Positions 26,913-36,324 of a stretch of 64,000 nucleotides of DNA are shown here, in pieces. The first letter of the stretch is position 1. The number at the start of each line of letters is the position of its first letter. The notes beneath the pieces were generated by a model. It saw nothing but the letters and a program-made list of their open reading frames with translations. It was not told the DNA's origin and searched no databases. The position numbers and the translations under genes are program-made. Source of the stretch: Rhizobium halophilum (GTDB taxonomy: Bacteria; Pseudomonadota; Alphaproteobacteria; Rhizobiales; Rhizobiaceae); assembly GCF_021648825.1 (NCBI RefSeq), contig NZ_JAKJHS010000005.1, positions 186,001 to 250,000 on the forward strand, given 5' to 3'.

Positions 26913-27995
26913 CTACTTCATCAGACCGGCTGAACGCATAGCCCGTTCAATAACCTCCTGAATACCCTCAGTGCCCGATGGACCGCGGAGATGAACGGAG
27001 GACGAAGCTGCGTGAGCCTCCATGTTTGATGCGAACTTACGCTCGAAGGACGGCGTCAAACCCCAGGAGCGCGCGATGTGCACGGTGGAAGATATTCCGA
27101 CGTCGAGCATGTATGGCGCGGCTCGACCGTATCCGGTTGTCGCGTCCAGCGGCGTTCCATGGTCCATCCCTGAAATCTGATAGTGTTCAATGACGGCCCG
27201 CCCGAACCTGTCCGTCCATGCCTCGTACGCATGACCCTCCACGACGTGCGAAACGATGGGCTCTCCCGCCACCCCATGAACCCCCTGCCACTGATCAATG
27301 ATTGCTCGTGCATTCGCTCTTACGACCGTCTTGTCCGCCGTGCCCTGCCAAACGGCAACGGTCGGCCAGGCGCCATCGTGGCGGGTTGCTTCGCGAATCT
27401 TGTTCTGGAGTACGACGGGCGAGGGGAGCCCATGGCCCCGCATCCGATCAAATGCTTCCGGCACCGTCGCGGCGGTTGCATAAGGAAGACCAGCAATGAT
27501 CGCGCCGCCAGCGAAAACGTCAGGGTAGGCTGCGAGCAGCGCGTTGGTCATTGCGCCTCCGGCTGAAAGCCCTGTAACATATACGCGCCGGGGATCGACC
27601 CCGTGTGCCCCAATCATGGTCGCGACCATTTCGCGTATGGAGCGTACTTCGCCCGCGCCGCGTGTGATGTCTTCGGTCTGGAACCAGTTGAAACACAGGT
27701 TGGGGTTGTTCTGGCGGGTCTGCTCGGGGAACAGGACTGCGAACCCGTAATCTTCTGCAAGTCGCGACCAGCCCGATCCGTTATCGTACCCCGCTGCCGT
27801 TTGTGTGCACCCGTGCAGGACGACCACCAATGCGGGAAGCTTCACGGCGTCAGGCGTCCAGTACCATCCCAGCAACTTTCCCAGGTTCGGCCCCATGATC
27901 TGCAGTTGCGCCAGCTTGCTGACCTGGCTAGCCGCCGAAGGAGCGGGAGAAGTATAACGGGCCAGCCGTTCGATCGTGTCGGAGATGCGTCTCAT
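26913..27995 (-). CDS. PHB depolymerase-type esterase
   Basis: A 360-residue alpha/beta-hydrolase of the short-chain PHA depolymerase / feruloyl esterase group. The oxyanion region is VVLHGCTQTA near residue 60, the nucleophile elbow is GLSAGGAM near 150, and the catalytic His is probably in SGMDHGTPLD. No secretion signal is visible, so it may act in the cytoplasm on PHB oligomers or other esters. The ATG at 27995 is preceded by AGAGGG; the frame is open to 28058. It is divergent from the aminotransferase operon. Confidence 0.82.
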   Translation of the reverse strand: MRRISDTIERLARYTSPAPSAASQVSKLAQLQIMGPNLGKLLGWYWTPDAVKLPALVVVLHGCTQTAAGYDNGSGWSRLAEDYGFAVLFPEQTRQNNPNLCFNWFQTEDITRGAGEVRSIREMVATMIGAHGVDPRRVYVTGLSAGGAMTNALLAAYPDVFAGGAIIAGLPYATAATVPEAFDRMRGHGLPSPVVLQNKIREATRHDGAWPTVAVWQGTADKTVVRANARAIIDQWQGVHGVAGEPIVSHVVEGHAYEAWTDRFGRAVIEHYQISGMDHGTPLDATTGYGRAAPYMLDVGISSTVHIARSWGLTPSFERKFASNMEAHAASSSVHLRGPSGTEGIQEVIERAMRSAGLMK

Positions 27996-28206
27996 CGTTG
28001 ACCCTCTGGTAGCGGAAGGCCATCGACATTCCTCTCTCCAGGTAATGCTGCGCTGCACAATTTCAACCCGTCCATCGAGAAAGTGGACGGGAGAGGGAGC
28101 TAGGCAATTTTTGCATAAGCCTGCGGGTAAAAATGAATTGGCCAGCAGCGCTCCTCCTTTCCTATCATCGGCGCGTACGATGTTTGGCGCAGCAGAGGGG
28201 GGCAGA

Positions 28207-29070
28207 ATGGGAAGGATCGTCTATGTCCATGATGGCTTTGTGCCCGACGAGGAGGCCAGCATTAGTCTCTTCGATCGGGGCTTCCTGTTCGGCGACGCCG
28301 TTTACGAGGTAACGGCTGTCATCAACGGGCGGATGATCGACAATGATCTGCACCTTGCCCGCCTTGAGCGTTCGCTGAGGGAACTTGCCATTTCCCTTCC
28401 TTATTCCGTGGACACCATCGAGGGAATTCAGCAGCAGTTGATCACTCGCAATGGCTTGGAAGAGGGAACTGTTTATCTGCAGGTGTCCCGTGGGGAAGCA
28501 GAGCGTGATTTCTTCTATTCGGATGGGCTCACTCCGCGGCTTATCGGCTTCACGCAATCTAAAAGGCTGGTTGGAACCAAAGCTCAGCAGGTCGGCATTT
28601 CGGTAGACGTTGCGGAGGATCCACGTTGGCAGCGGCGCGATATCAAGACTGCCATGCTGCTTGGCCAGGTCATGGCCAAACAGGCTTCGCGCGCCCGCGG
28701 CTTCGACGATGTCTGGCTGGTAGAAGACGGGCTTGTGACGGAAGGGGCCTCCTCGACGGCTTATATCATTACCGCTGATAGGCGGATCGTCACGCGCGCG
28801 CCGTCACAGGCGACACTCCCGGGCTGTACCCAGCGTGCCATTGCCCGCCTCTGCGCGGCACAGGGATTGGCGGTGGAAGAACGTGCTTTCTCACTGGAAG
28901 AGGCGCAGGGCGCGGTCGAAGCTTTCCAAACCTCCGCTTCCAGTCTCGTGACGCCTGTCGTGCGCATCGGCACCCAGACGATTGGCAATGGTCACGTCGG
29001 CCCGATGACGCGACAGCTGCAGGCGCTCTACCTGGAGGCCGCCGGGGTTTCGTACCGGGAGAACTCATAG
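28207..29070 (+). CDS. D-amino acid aminotransferase (class IV PLP), second paralogue
   Basis: A 287-residue fold-type IV aminotransferase. It shares SLFDRGFLFGDAVYEVT, QVSRGEAERDF, FTQSKR, the PLP lysine in DIKTAMLL and EGASSTAYII with the paralogue at 24058. The ATG at 28207 follows a G-rich ribosome site (GAGGGGGG). It starts an operon with two peptidases: the gap to the P1 peptidase is one base. This context, with a D-aminopeptidase, supports transamination of D-amino acids released from peptides. Confidence 0.87.
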   Translation: MGRIVYVHDGFVPDEEASISLFDRGFLFGDAVYEVTAVINGRMIDNDLHLARLERSLRELAISLPYSVDTIEGIQQQLITRNGLEEGTVYLQVSRGEAERDFFYSDGLTPRLIGFTQSKRLVGTKAQQVGISVDVAEDPRWQRRDIKTAMLLGQVMAKQASRARGFDDVWLVEDGLVTEGASSTAYIITADRRIVTRAPSQATLPGCTQRAIARLCAAQGLAVEERAFSLEEAQGAVEAFQTSASSLVTPVVRIGTQTIGNGHVGPMTRQLQALYLEAAGVSYRENS

Positions 29071-29071
29071 A

Positions 29072-30121
29072 ATGAGGGAGAACATGAAGGCAGCGCGAGA
29101 ATGGGGACTGATGCCTGAGGGGAGGCTGCGACCAGGCCCGGGCAACGCCATCACCGACGTTCCCGGCGTCGCGGTTGGCCATCATTCTCTACGGAGTAAC
29201 GAATTGTGCACGGGAGTCACAGCTATCGTCCCACATCCCGGCGACATCTTCCGTCTGAAGCCGCGGGCAGCCGTCGAAGTCATCAACGGCTTCGGAAAGT
29301 CGGCCGGGTTGATGCAGGTGGCCGAACTCGGCAGCATCGAGACGCCGATTCTGCTCACCAATACATTCGGAGTTGCCGCCTGCACGGAGGCGCTGATCCG
29401 CCGCGCAATTGCCGCCAATCCGGCCATCGGACGCAAGACCTCCACGGTCAACGCGCTTGTCTGCGAGTGCAACGACGGCAGTATCAGTGATATTCAGGCT
29501 CTTGCGGTGACGCCAGCCGACGCCGAAATGGCGTTGGATGCCGCCAGGACTGGCTCGGTGGAGCAAGGAGCGGTCGGAGCTGGCTCCGGCATGACGGCCT
29601 TCGGCTTCAAGGCCGGCATCGGCACGGCCTCACGACGTATGCCGATAGGAAAGCGCGATTTCATACTTGGCGTCCTTGTGCTGGCGAATTTTGGCGGGGC
29701 CGGCGACCTCATCCTGCCGGATGGCCGCAGGCCCGATCCGCGTGCACCAGCGGATGCCGAGCGCGGCTCCATCATCGTCGTCATGGCGACGGATCTTCCA
29801 CTGGGCGACCGTCAGTTGCAGCGTGTCGCGCGGCGCGGCGGAGCGGGGCTTGCCCGCCTGGGCGCGTTTTGGGGCCATGGCAGCGGTGACGTCGTCCTTT
29901 GCTTCACGACCGCCGATCCCGTGGAGCACGATCCGGCAGAGGCCTTTGGGACCCAGGCGCGGCTTGCCGACGATCACATCGATATCGCCTTCCGCGCTGC
30001 CGCCGAAGCGACGCAGGAAGCGGTTCTGAACGCACTTTGCACGGCGCCGGCAACGCCCGGGCGCAACGGCCGACTGTATCCGTCACTGGCAGACTGGCTG
30101 AAGGAGAACCCTCTTCCATGA
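29072..30121 (+). CDS. P1-family aminopeptidase (DmpA-like)
   Basis: A 349-residue self-processing N-terminal-nucleophile peptidase related to L-aminopeptidase/D-Ala esterase DmpA. Landmarks: GNAITDVPGVAVGHH near residue 30, NGFGKSAGL near 75, and the processing region GAVGAGSGMTAFGFKAG followed by IGTASRR near 170-190. Autocleavage there should give alpha and beta chains. DmpA-type enzymes can remove D-Ala from esters and amides. The start may instead be the ATG at 29084, with better ribosome-site spacing (GAGGGAG). It overlaps the next gene as ATGA. Confidence 0.86.
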   Translation: MRENMKAAREWGLMPEGRLRPGPGNAITDVPGVAVGHHSLRSNELCTGVTAIVPHPGDIFRLKPRAAVEVINGFGKSAGLMQVAELGSIETPILLTNTFGVAACTEALIRRAIAANPAIGRKTSTVNALVCECNDGSISDIQALAVTPADAEMALDAARTGSVEQGAVGAGSGMTAFGFKAGIGTASRRMPIGKRDFILGVLVLANFGGAGDLILPDGRRPDPRAPADAERGSIIVVMATDLPLGDRQLQRVARRGGAGLARLGAFWGHGSGDVVLCFTTADPVEHDPAEAFGTQARLADDHIDIAFRAAAEATQEAVLNALCTAPATPGRNGRLYPSLADWLKENPLP

Positions 30122-30918
30122 AAGTCTTCATTTCCGCAGATATCGAAGGTACGGCCGGGATCAGCCACTGGAACGAGGCTGAGCGAACGCATCCCGACTG
30201 GCTTGAGGTCCGTAGCCTGATGACCGCCGAAGTGCTGGCCGCCTGCGAGGGCGCGCGAGCCGCTGGCGCAACGGAAGTGGTGATCAAGGATGCCCATGAC
30301 AGCGGTCGCAATCTGATCCTCGATCGGCTGCCAGACTATGCCCGCATCATACGCGGATGGTCCGGCCATCCTGACGAGATGATGTTCGGGATCGACGAGA
30401 GCTTTGCTGCTGCAATCTATACCGGCTACCATTCAAAGGCCGGTACAGAAGCAAACCCTTTGGCTCATACATCGAACATGCGCATCTCCCGACTGTTGCT
30501 CAATGGTGAGGTTGCTTCGGAATTAACGTTTAATGCGTTGTGTGCCGCGAGCTATGGCGTGCCATCTGTCTTTCTTTCTGGCGACGCTGGTATCTGCGCA
30601 GAAGCGCAAGCAATGGTGCCGGGCCTTGCCGCCGTCCAGACCTTGGAGGGCACGGGCAAAGCAACGACGTCGATTTCTCCCGCCTGGTCTCGCCGTGCCA
30701 TTCGCGAAGGCGTAGCAGCGGTGCTCTCGGGAGATTTCGCACAGGCGCTTCCCGTGCCGCCGGATTACCACGAGGTCGTCATCGAGTTCAACACGCCGAC
30801 AGAGGCCTATCGTGCTGGGTGGTATCCCGGTGCGAAGGCCCGCGGGCCTCGCTCGGTGGCCTTCGACCACCGTGATTTCCGGGAGATCCTGCGGGCGTTG
30901 TTATTCATGAAGCTCTGA
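30118..30918 (+). CDS. dppA: M55-family D-aminopeptidase
   Basis: A 266-residue zinc D-aminopeptidase like Bacillus DppA. Metal ligands are visible: Asp8 and Glu10 in SADIEGTAG, His60 in KDAHDSGRN, His104 in TGYHSKAG, and a Glu near 134 in EVASELTFNA. The family removes N-terminal D-amino acids, notably D-Ala, from peptides and forms a decamer. Its ATG overlaps the P1 peptidase stop. The 3' end overlaps the convergent LysR gene by 18 bases. Confidence 0.92.
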   Translation: MKVFISADIEGTAGISHWNEAERTHPDWLEVRSLMTAEVLAACEGARAAGATEVVIKDAHDSGRNLILDRLPDYARIIRGWSGHPDEMMFGIDESFAAAIYTGYHSKAGTEANPLAHTSNMRISRLLLNGEVASELTFNALCAASYGVPSVFLSGDAGICAEAQAMVPGLAAVQTLEGTGKATTSISPAWSRRAIREGVAAVLSGDFAQALPVPPDYHEVVIEFNTPTEAYRAGWYPGAKARGPRSVAFDHRDFREILRALLFMKL

Positions 30919-31860
30919 CTGGTCCGGCCGTTCCAGCATCTGCTGCGCAGTTCGCCAGAGGTCCTCCACCCTGACGTTACGGGGTGAGGCATGTCGGTAG
31001 AGACGAATTTCGAGATCGAGGTTCCAGTTTTCGCTTGCGGAAGCGGGCACGAGCCGTCCTGCCTCCATGTCCTCGCGCGCAAGACTTTCGGGAAGCCAGC
31101 ACAATCCGGCACCGGTGACAGCCATGTTCATCAAGCCTGCGCTTATTGTGTTTTCGTGGGTGGTACGGCGGCGAAAGGGCGGGCGGCGGAGAAGGAGGCG
31201 CGACAAGGCGACGCCAAAGAAGGAATTGAACCCGTAACCAAGGTAGGGAATGGCAAGCCGCGGCTGCGCAACCGCGATGTCGAGGATGTTGCGCCCCTCT
31301 CGCATGACGCCGGATAGCTCGATCCGGTCCGCAACCAGCGGGATCAGCCGGTCCCGACCGACGGTCAGCGAGGCAAATTGCCCCCTGGCAAGATGAAAAG
31401 GCACCTCGGGATGGGCATACGTCAAGAAGAAATCGGCCTCGTCGTTCACGAGAGCGTCGAGATTGGCTTCGATACCGCCACGATCGGCGATGAGTGAGGT
31501 GTTGAACGCGGCGTGGCCGGAGTTGTCCAGCGCCTGCAGCCAGCCCGGAAAGAACGTAACCGTCAACGTATGCAGCGCCGCAAATCGTATCAGCCCCGGC
31601 TCGTGCGACGGTCGAAGTGCTTCCCGAGCCGCGTAAAACGTGCGAATTGCCTCCTGCGCGACCGGCAGAAAGCTGCGTCCGGCTGGCGTGAGTTCCGCGG
31701 GCATGGTTGCGCGGCTGATAAGTGTTGCGCCCAACCAGCTTTCCAACTGCTTGATGCGTCGGCTAAAGGCCGGCTGCGTCACATTGCGGGCCTCGGCGGC
31801 GCGCGAAAAGCTGGACGTGTCGGCAAGCGTGACGAAATCTTCCAGCCATTTGATTTCCAC
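30901..31860 (-). CDS. LysR-family transcriptional regulator
   Basis: A 319-residue LysR protein: an N-terminal winged helix (SSFSRAAEARNVTQPAFSRR at about 16-35) and a C-terminal effector domain. It converges with dppA and is divergent from the amidohydrolase-transporter operon at 32038. It most likely controls that operon, and possibly the peptidase genes, in response to an amino acid or peptide. A candidate operator lies at 31899-31910. Confidence 0.88.
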   Translation of the reverse strand: MEIKWLEDFVTLADTSSFSRAAEARNVTQPAFSRRIKQLESWLGATLISRATMPAELTPAGRSFLPVAQEAIRTFYAAREALRPSHEPGLIRFAALHTLTVTFFPGWLQALDNSGHAAFNTSLIADRGGIEANLDALVNDEADFFLTYAHPEVPFHLARGQFASLTVGRDRLIPLVADRIELSGVMREGRNILDIAVAQPRLAIPYLGYGFNSFFGVALSRLLLRRPPFRRRTTHENTISAGLMNMAVTGAGLCWLPESLAREDMEAGRLVPASASENWNLDLEIRLYRHASPRNVRVEDLWRTAQQMLERPDQSELHE

Positions 31861-31898
31861 AAGTTCGCTCCCATTGTCCTGATTTACAAAAGCAACTC

Positions 31899-31910
31899 AT
31901 GATAAGTCAT
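31899..31910. promoter_or_regulatory. LysR-type operator candidate
   Basis: The short inverted repeat ATGATAAGTCAT lies 39 bases upstream of the LysR start, in the divergent gap before the amidohydrolase gene. It has a T-N-A dyad-like form but is short; support is mainly position. Confidence 0.3.
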
Positions 31911-32037
31911 TCAAGATGCAGCCCTATGCGGTTTGTGCATGGTGTTGTGCCAAAAGCGAATTGGCCAAGGCAGGCTCAAGCTTTCACCTTGCACGGGGAT
32001 CGGTGCCCGGATGTATGGTGCCGGATGGGGAGCGTGA

Positions 32038-33663
32038 ATGGCATTTGCAATGGAAGCCGATCTGATTCTGACCAACGGCAGGATCTGGCGTGGCCGCGAT
32101 GAGGGTGTCTGCGAGGCGCTGGCCGTTTGGCAGGGAAGGGTGTTGGCCACTGGCACTGCCACCGAAATTCTCACCCTGCAGGGTCCTGCGACGGAGGTTA
32201 TCGACCTCGACGGCCAATTTGCCTGCCCCGGTCTCATCGACAATCACCTGCACCTCATCTCTACCGGTATCACCATGGGCTGGGTCGATGCCACGCCGGC
32301 TGCCGCTCCAACCCTTGCCGCGCTGATGGGCAAGCTATCAGAGCGCGCCATGACAACGCCCAAGGGCGGCTGGATTCGGGCTCGCGGCTATGATCAGGTC
32401 AAGCTCGATGTGGGCAGGCACCCGACGCGCGAGGATCTTGACCGCGCTGTACCCGATCATCCTGTGCTGCTCGTGCGCGCCTGCGGCCATGTCTCGATCG
32501 CAAATTCTCGCGCGCTGGAGCTTGCCGGGATAGATGAATCGACCCCGGTGCCAGACGGCGGTGTCATTGGCGTCACCGATGGCCGTCTGAACGGGCTTTT
32601 AGCCGAGAACGCGCAAAATCTTGCGACAGCAGCCATCCCCGCCTTCACAACCGATGAACTGCTGGATGGCATCGAGCGGGCAGGCCGTCATCTGCTTTCT
32701 TTGGGGATCACGAGCTGTATGGATGCAGCAGTGGGACAGTTGGCAGGCTTCGCCGAAATTCAGGCCTACCAACTGGCCAAGCTTCAGGATCGGCTGCCGG
32801 TTCGGGTGTGGCTGACCCTCCTGGGTGATCCTGGTGTCTCCATTGTCGAGGATTGCTGGCGTGCTGGTTTGATCTCTGGCGTGGGTGACGACATGTTGCG
32901 CGTCGGCGGTGTTAAGATCTTTCTGGATGGTTCCGCAGGCGGGCGCACCGCATGGATGACCGAACCGTATCAGGGTGAGCCCGATAATCGCGGTGTTCAG
33001 ATGCTACCTGATGACGAGGTAGACGCCTTGGTCAGATCCTGCCACGACCGCGGCTATCAGATGGTCTGCCATGCGATTGGCGATGGGGCTATTGAACAAC
33101 TCATCACAGCGTACGAGAAGGCGCTTGCAGCCAATCCCGATCCCGATCGTCGTCATCGCATCGAGCATTGTGGTTTCTCAACGGCGAAACAGCATGCACG
33201 TATGAAGGAAGCCGGCATCGTGCCAGCACCGCAGTTGGTTTTCATCCATGATTTCGGCGACAGCTATGTGTCTGTTCTTGGGAAGGAACGGGGCCTGGGG
33301 TGTTATCCGATGAAGTCCTGGATGCAAATGGGTCTTAAGCCGTCGACCGGCTCTGACTCCCCGGTAAGTGCGCCCAATCCATTTCCGAACCTGCACGCGA
33401 TGATTACCCGCCAGACGGGCAAGGGGACCGTGTTGGACGAGGGCCAACGATTGAGCAGCGAGGAGGCGCTCCAGGCGTACACGGAGTTTGGTGCTTATTC
33501 GCAAAAGGCCGAAGCTGTGAAGGGCCGGCTTGTCCCGGGACAATGGGCAGATATCGCGGTTTTCGACCAGGATCTGCTTAGTGCGCCGGCCGAGACGATC
33601 CTTTCAGACACGCGCTGCCTGGTGACCGTCCTGGCAGGCCGTGTCGTTCATGACGTTCGTTAG
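32038..33663 (+). CDS. metal-dependent amidohydrolase, YtcJ-like
   Basis: A 541-residue amidohydrolase-superfamily enzyme. First metal motif LIDNHLHLI near residue 65; later metal ligands are likely His in VCHAIGDGA near 345 and HRIEHCG near 375; Asp in STGSDSPV near 440. This is the DUF3369/YtcJ branch, whose members hydrolyse N-acyl or amide bonds. First gene of a six-gene operon with a peptide-type importer, so it may act on an imported N-acyl amino acid or amide. Substrate unknown. A second ATG lies five codons in. Confidence 0.83.
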   Translation: MAFAMEADLILTNGRIWRGRDEGVCEALAVWQGRVLATGTATEILTLQGPATEVIDLDGQFACPGLIDNHLHLISTGITMGWVDATPAAAPTLAALMGKLSERAMTTPKGGWIRARGYDQVKLDVGRHPTREDLDRAVPDHPVLLVRACGHVSIANSRALELAGIDESTPVPDGGVIGVTDGRLNGLLAENAQNLATAAIPAFTTDELLDGIERAGRHLLSLGITSCMDAAVGQLAGFAEIQAYQLAKLQDRLPVRVWLTLLGDPGVSIVEDCWRAGLISGVGDDMLRVGGVKIFLDGSAGGRTAWMTEPYQGEPDNRGVQMLPDDEVDALVRSCHDRGYQMVCHAIGDGAIEQLITAYEKALAANPDPDRRHRIEHCGFSTAKQHARMKEAGIVPAPQLVFIHDFGDSYVSVLGKERGLGCYPMKSWMQMGLKPSTGSDSPVSAPNPFPNLHAMITRQTGKGTVLDEGQRLSSEEALQAYTEFGAYSQKAEAVKGRLVPGQWADIAVFDQDLLSAPAETILSDTRCLVTVLAGRVVHDVR

Positions 33664-33714
33664 CTTGAACATCAATTCAGACGATGCCGAAAAGGCACGA
33701 AGAGGGAGAACAGA

Positions 33715-35307
33715 ATGCTGAAGAAACTGACATTGGCCGCGGTGCTCGGCCTCGGTGTGGCGACGGGAGCCATTGCTGCAAACGAGCGGCAGGGTGGAAC
33801 ACTCGTCTTTACCGCTCCTTACGGTTCCAGCTTTGCCACGCTTGACGTGCAATCCAGCCCTAACACCCAGGAGGAGTTCATCACGCAGGCCATTCACCGG
33901 GCGCTTTACAGCTGGGATTCCAGTAACAACAAACCGGTCCTGGAATTGGCCACATCCGCCGACGTCTCTGATGACGGTCGCGTTTATACGTATCATCTGC
34001 GCGAAACCGCCGTCTTTCACAACGACAAGCCGCTGACTGCCGATGACATCATCTACAGCTACAAGCGGATCGCGGATGCGAAGAATGCATTCCCCGGCGC
34101 GAGCTTCATCGCCAATATCAAGGGTGCGGACGAGTTTACTGCCGGCAAGGCGGATGAGATCTCCGGACTTCGCAAGGTCGACGATCACACGCTGGAAATC
34201 ACCTTCAACTCGCCGATCAACCCCGGCTTCGCGTTGATGCAGAACACCACCGCTATCTATCCGTCGAACATCGAAGATGAAGCGAGCTTTGCCAAAACGC
34301 CTGTCGGCTTGGGTGCCTTCGTGTTCAAGGAGCACGTTCCGGGCTCGCAGGTCGTGGTTGAGAAGTTCGACAAGTATTACGAGGAAGGAAAGCCCTATCT
34401 GGACCGGATCAACATCGTCCTGATGGCGGAGGACGCCGCCCGCGACGTTGCCTTCCGCAACAAGGAGATTGACGTCTCGATCTTGGGCCCGACGCAGTAT
34501 CAAGCTTATCAGGGCGAGGAAGCACTAAAGGACAATCTCCTCGAAGTGGCTGAGGTCTTTACGCGCAATATAGGCTTCAACCCGAAATTCGAGCCGTTCA
34601 AGGACAAGCGCGTCCGCCAGGCCATCAATCACGCGATCAACACGCCCTTGATCATTGAACGACTTGTCAAGAACAAGGCTTATCCCGCCTCCGGCTGGCT
34701 GCCGCTCTCGTCGCCTGCCTTCGACAAGGACAAGGCCCCCTATGACTACAACCCGGAAAAGGCAAAGGAATTGCTTGCCGAGGCCGGCTATGAGGACGGT
34801 TTCGAGTTTGAGGTGACAGCGAGCCCGAACGAAAGCTGGGGCGTGCCGATTGTTGAAGCCATCCTTCCGATGCTGCAGAAGGTTGGGATCACGGTCAGAC
34901 CAAAACCGGTCGAAAGCGCAGCGCTAGGCGACGCGGTGACCTCAAACAACTTCCAGGCCTTCATCTGGTCCAACCTGTCAGGTCCCGATCCGCTGAATGC
35001 TATGCGGTGCTTCTATTCTCAGACTGCGCAGTCCGCCTGCAACTATACGAGCTTTGCCAATGTGGAATTCGACAAGCTGTATGAGCAGGCTCAGGAGGAG
35101 CGCGACACGGCCAAGCAAAACGAGCTTCTGCGTCAGGCAAACAATCTGGTCCAGGATGAGGCGCCCGTGTGGTTCTTCAACTACAACAAGGCCGTAATGG
35201 CGTATCAGCCATGGGTTCACGGTCTGGTACCCAATGCGACAGAACTCGCCATCCAGCCTTATGATGAGATCTGGATAGACGAAACAGCGCCTGCTTCGCG
35301 TCAGTAA
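33715..35307 (+). CDS. periplasmic substrate-binding protein, Dpp/Opp family (SBP_bac_5)
   Basis: A 530-residue family 5 binding protein. The signal peptide MLKKLTLAAVLGLGVATGAI ends with an Ala-rich cleavage region. Mature landmarks are TYHLRETAVFHNDKPLTADD near 100, TPVGLGAFVFKEH near 200, and YDYNPEKAKELLAEAGYEDG near 345. It precedes two permease and two ATPase genes and follows the amidohydrolase. The ligand may be a D-amino-acid-containing peptide or N-acyl amino acid, from context only. A strong hairpin follows the stop codon. Confidence 0.9.
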   Translation: MLKKLTLAAVLGLGVATGAIAANERQGGTLVFTAPYGSSFATLDVQSSPNTQEEFITQAIHRALYSWDSSNNKPVLELATSADVSDDGRVYTYHLRETAVFHNDKPLTADDIIYSYKRIADAKNAFPGASFIANIKGADEFTAGKADEISGLRKVDDHTLEITFNSPINPGFALMQNTTAIYPSNIEDEASFAKTPVGLGAFVFKEHVPGSQVVVEKFDKYYEEGKPYLDRINIVLMAEDAARDVAFRNKEIDVSILGPTQYQAYQGEEALKDNLLEVAEVFTRNIGFNPKFEPFKDKRVRQAINHAINTPLIIERLVKNKAYPASGWLPLSSPAFDKDKAPYDYNPEKAKELLAEAGYEDGFEFEVTASPNESWGVPIVEAILPMLQKVGITVRPKPVESAALGDAVTSNNFQAFIWSNLSGPDPLNAMRCFYSQTAQSACNYTSFANVEFDKLYEQAQEERDTAKQNELLRQANNLVQDEAPVWFFNYNKAVMAYQPWVHGLVPNATELAIQPYDEIWIDETAPASRQ

Positions 35308-35320
35308 GGCGTGAGGAGAC

Positions 35321-35349
35321 ATGCGGGTTGGCCCAACGCCAACCCGCAT
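35321..35349 (+). other. intercistronic hairpin after the binding-protein gene
   Basis: Perfect 11-base arms ATGCGGGTTGG (35321-35331) and its complement (35339-35349) with a 7-base loop, in the 81-base gap before the permease gene. No T-tract. Such hairpins often protect the binding-protein mRNA and reduce downstream expression. Confidence 0.75.
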
Positions 35350-35388
35350 TGAAATGTCGCGCCATCACGCGCCAAGGCGGATACCCGT

Positions 35389-36324
35389 ATGCTTCGTTTT
35401 ACCCTGCGTCGGATCTGGCAGATCATACCCACGCTGATCGTTGTGGCGCTGCTTATCTTCGTGATCTTTAGCGTAGTACCAGGCAGCTTCGCCGCAAGTC
35501 TGTTCTCCGACGGCAGGCGCGCGGCTGATCCTCAGATGATAGCGCGCCTCAATGAGGAGTTCGGACTGAACAAGCCTCTGATGGAGCGCTTCATCACCTA
35601 CATCACTGATCTGGCGCAGTTTGATCTTGGGACCAGTTTCCGGACGCGCCAGCCGGTCATTGAGCTCATCGCCGACCGGATGTGGGCATCGCTACAACTC
35701 GCTATCGCCGCAATGGTCTTCGCGCTTGCTTTAGGTGTGCCGCTTGGGTTTCTTGCCGCGCTGAGGCCTGGATCGGTGCTCGATACCGTGACGATGATCG
35801 GGGCAGTCTCCGGTCTTTCCATGCCGCAGTTCTGGCTCGGTCTCTTGCTCATGTATCTGTTTGCGCTGCAACTCAACTGGCTACCCAGTTTCGGTTACGG
35901 CGACGGCTCCTTTCGCAACCTGGTCCTGCCCGCCGTGACGCTCGGGGTGACGCCACTTGCGCTTCTGGCCCGAACCACCCGAGCCGGCGTGCTTGATGTG
36001 TTGAGTGCCGATTTCATTCGCACGGCTCACTCCAAAGGGATGAGCGAAGCGAAGGTTGTGCGGTGGCATGTTGCCCGCAACGCTTTGGTGCTGATCGTCA
36101 CGACCGTGGGATTGCAGTTCGGATCGCTGATCGGCCAGGCGGTCGTTATCGAGAAGCTGTTTGCCTGGCCGGGGATCGGCTCGCTGCTGGTTGACAGTGT
36201 TGCGATCCGCGACATCCCCGTGGTGCAGGGCACGATCCTTGTGATCGTGCTCTGGTTCCTCCTCATCAACACTGCGGTGGATCTGATCTATGCCGCCATC
36301 GATCCGCGAATTAAGCAGGAGTGA
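35389..36324 (+). CDS. ABC importer permease, DppB type
   Basis: A 311-residue six-helix permease starting MLRFTLRRIWQIIPTLIVVA. The DppB landmarks NKPLMERFITYITDLAQFDLG near residue 65 and the EAA loop DFIRTAHSKGMSEAKVVRWH near 205-225 are clear. It pairs with the DppC-type protein, whose GTG start overlaps this stop. Confidence 0.9.
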   Translation: MLRFTLRRIWQIIPTLIVVALLIFVIFSVVPGSFAASLFSDGRRAADPQMIARLNEEFGLNKPLMERFITYITDLAQFDLGTSFRTRQPVIELIADRMWASLQLAIAAMVFALALGVPLGFLAALRPGSVLDTVTMIGAVSGLSMPQFWLGLLLMYLFALQLNWLPSFGYGDGSFRNLVLPAVTLGVTPLALLARTTRAGVLDVLSADFIRTAHSKGMSEAKVVRWHVARNALVLIVTTVGLQFGSLIGQAVVIEKLFAWPGIGSLLVDSVAIRDIPVVQGTILVIVLWFLLINTAVDLIYAAIDPRIKQE

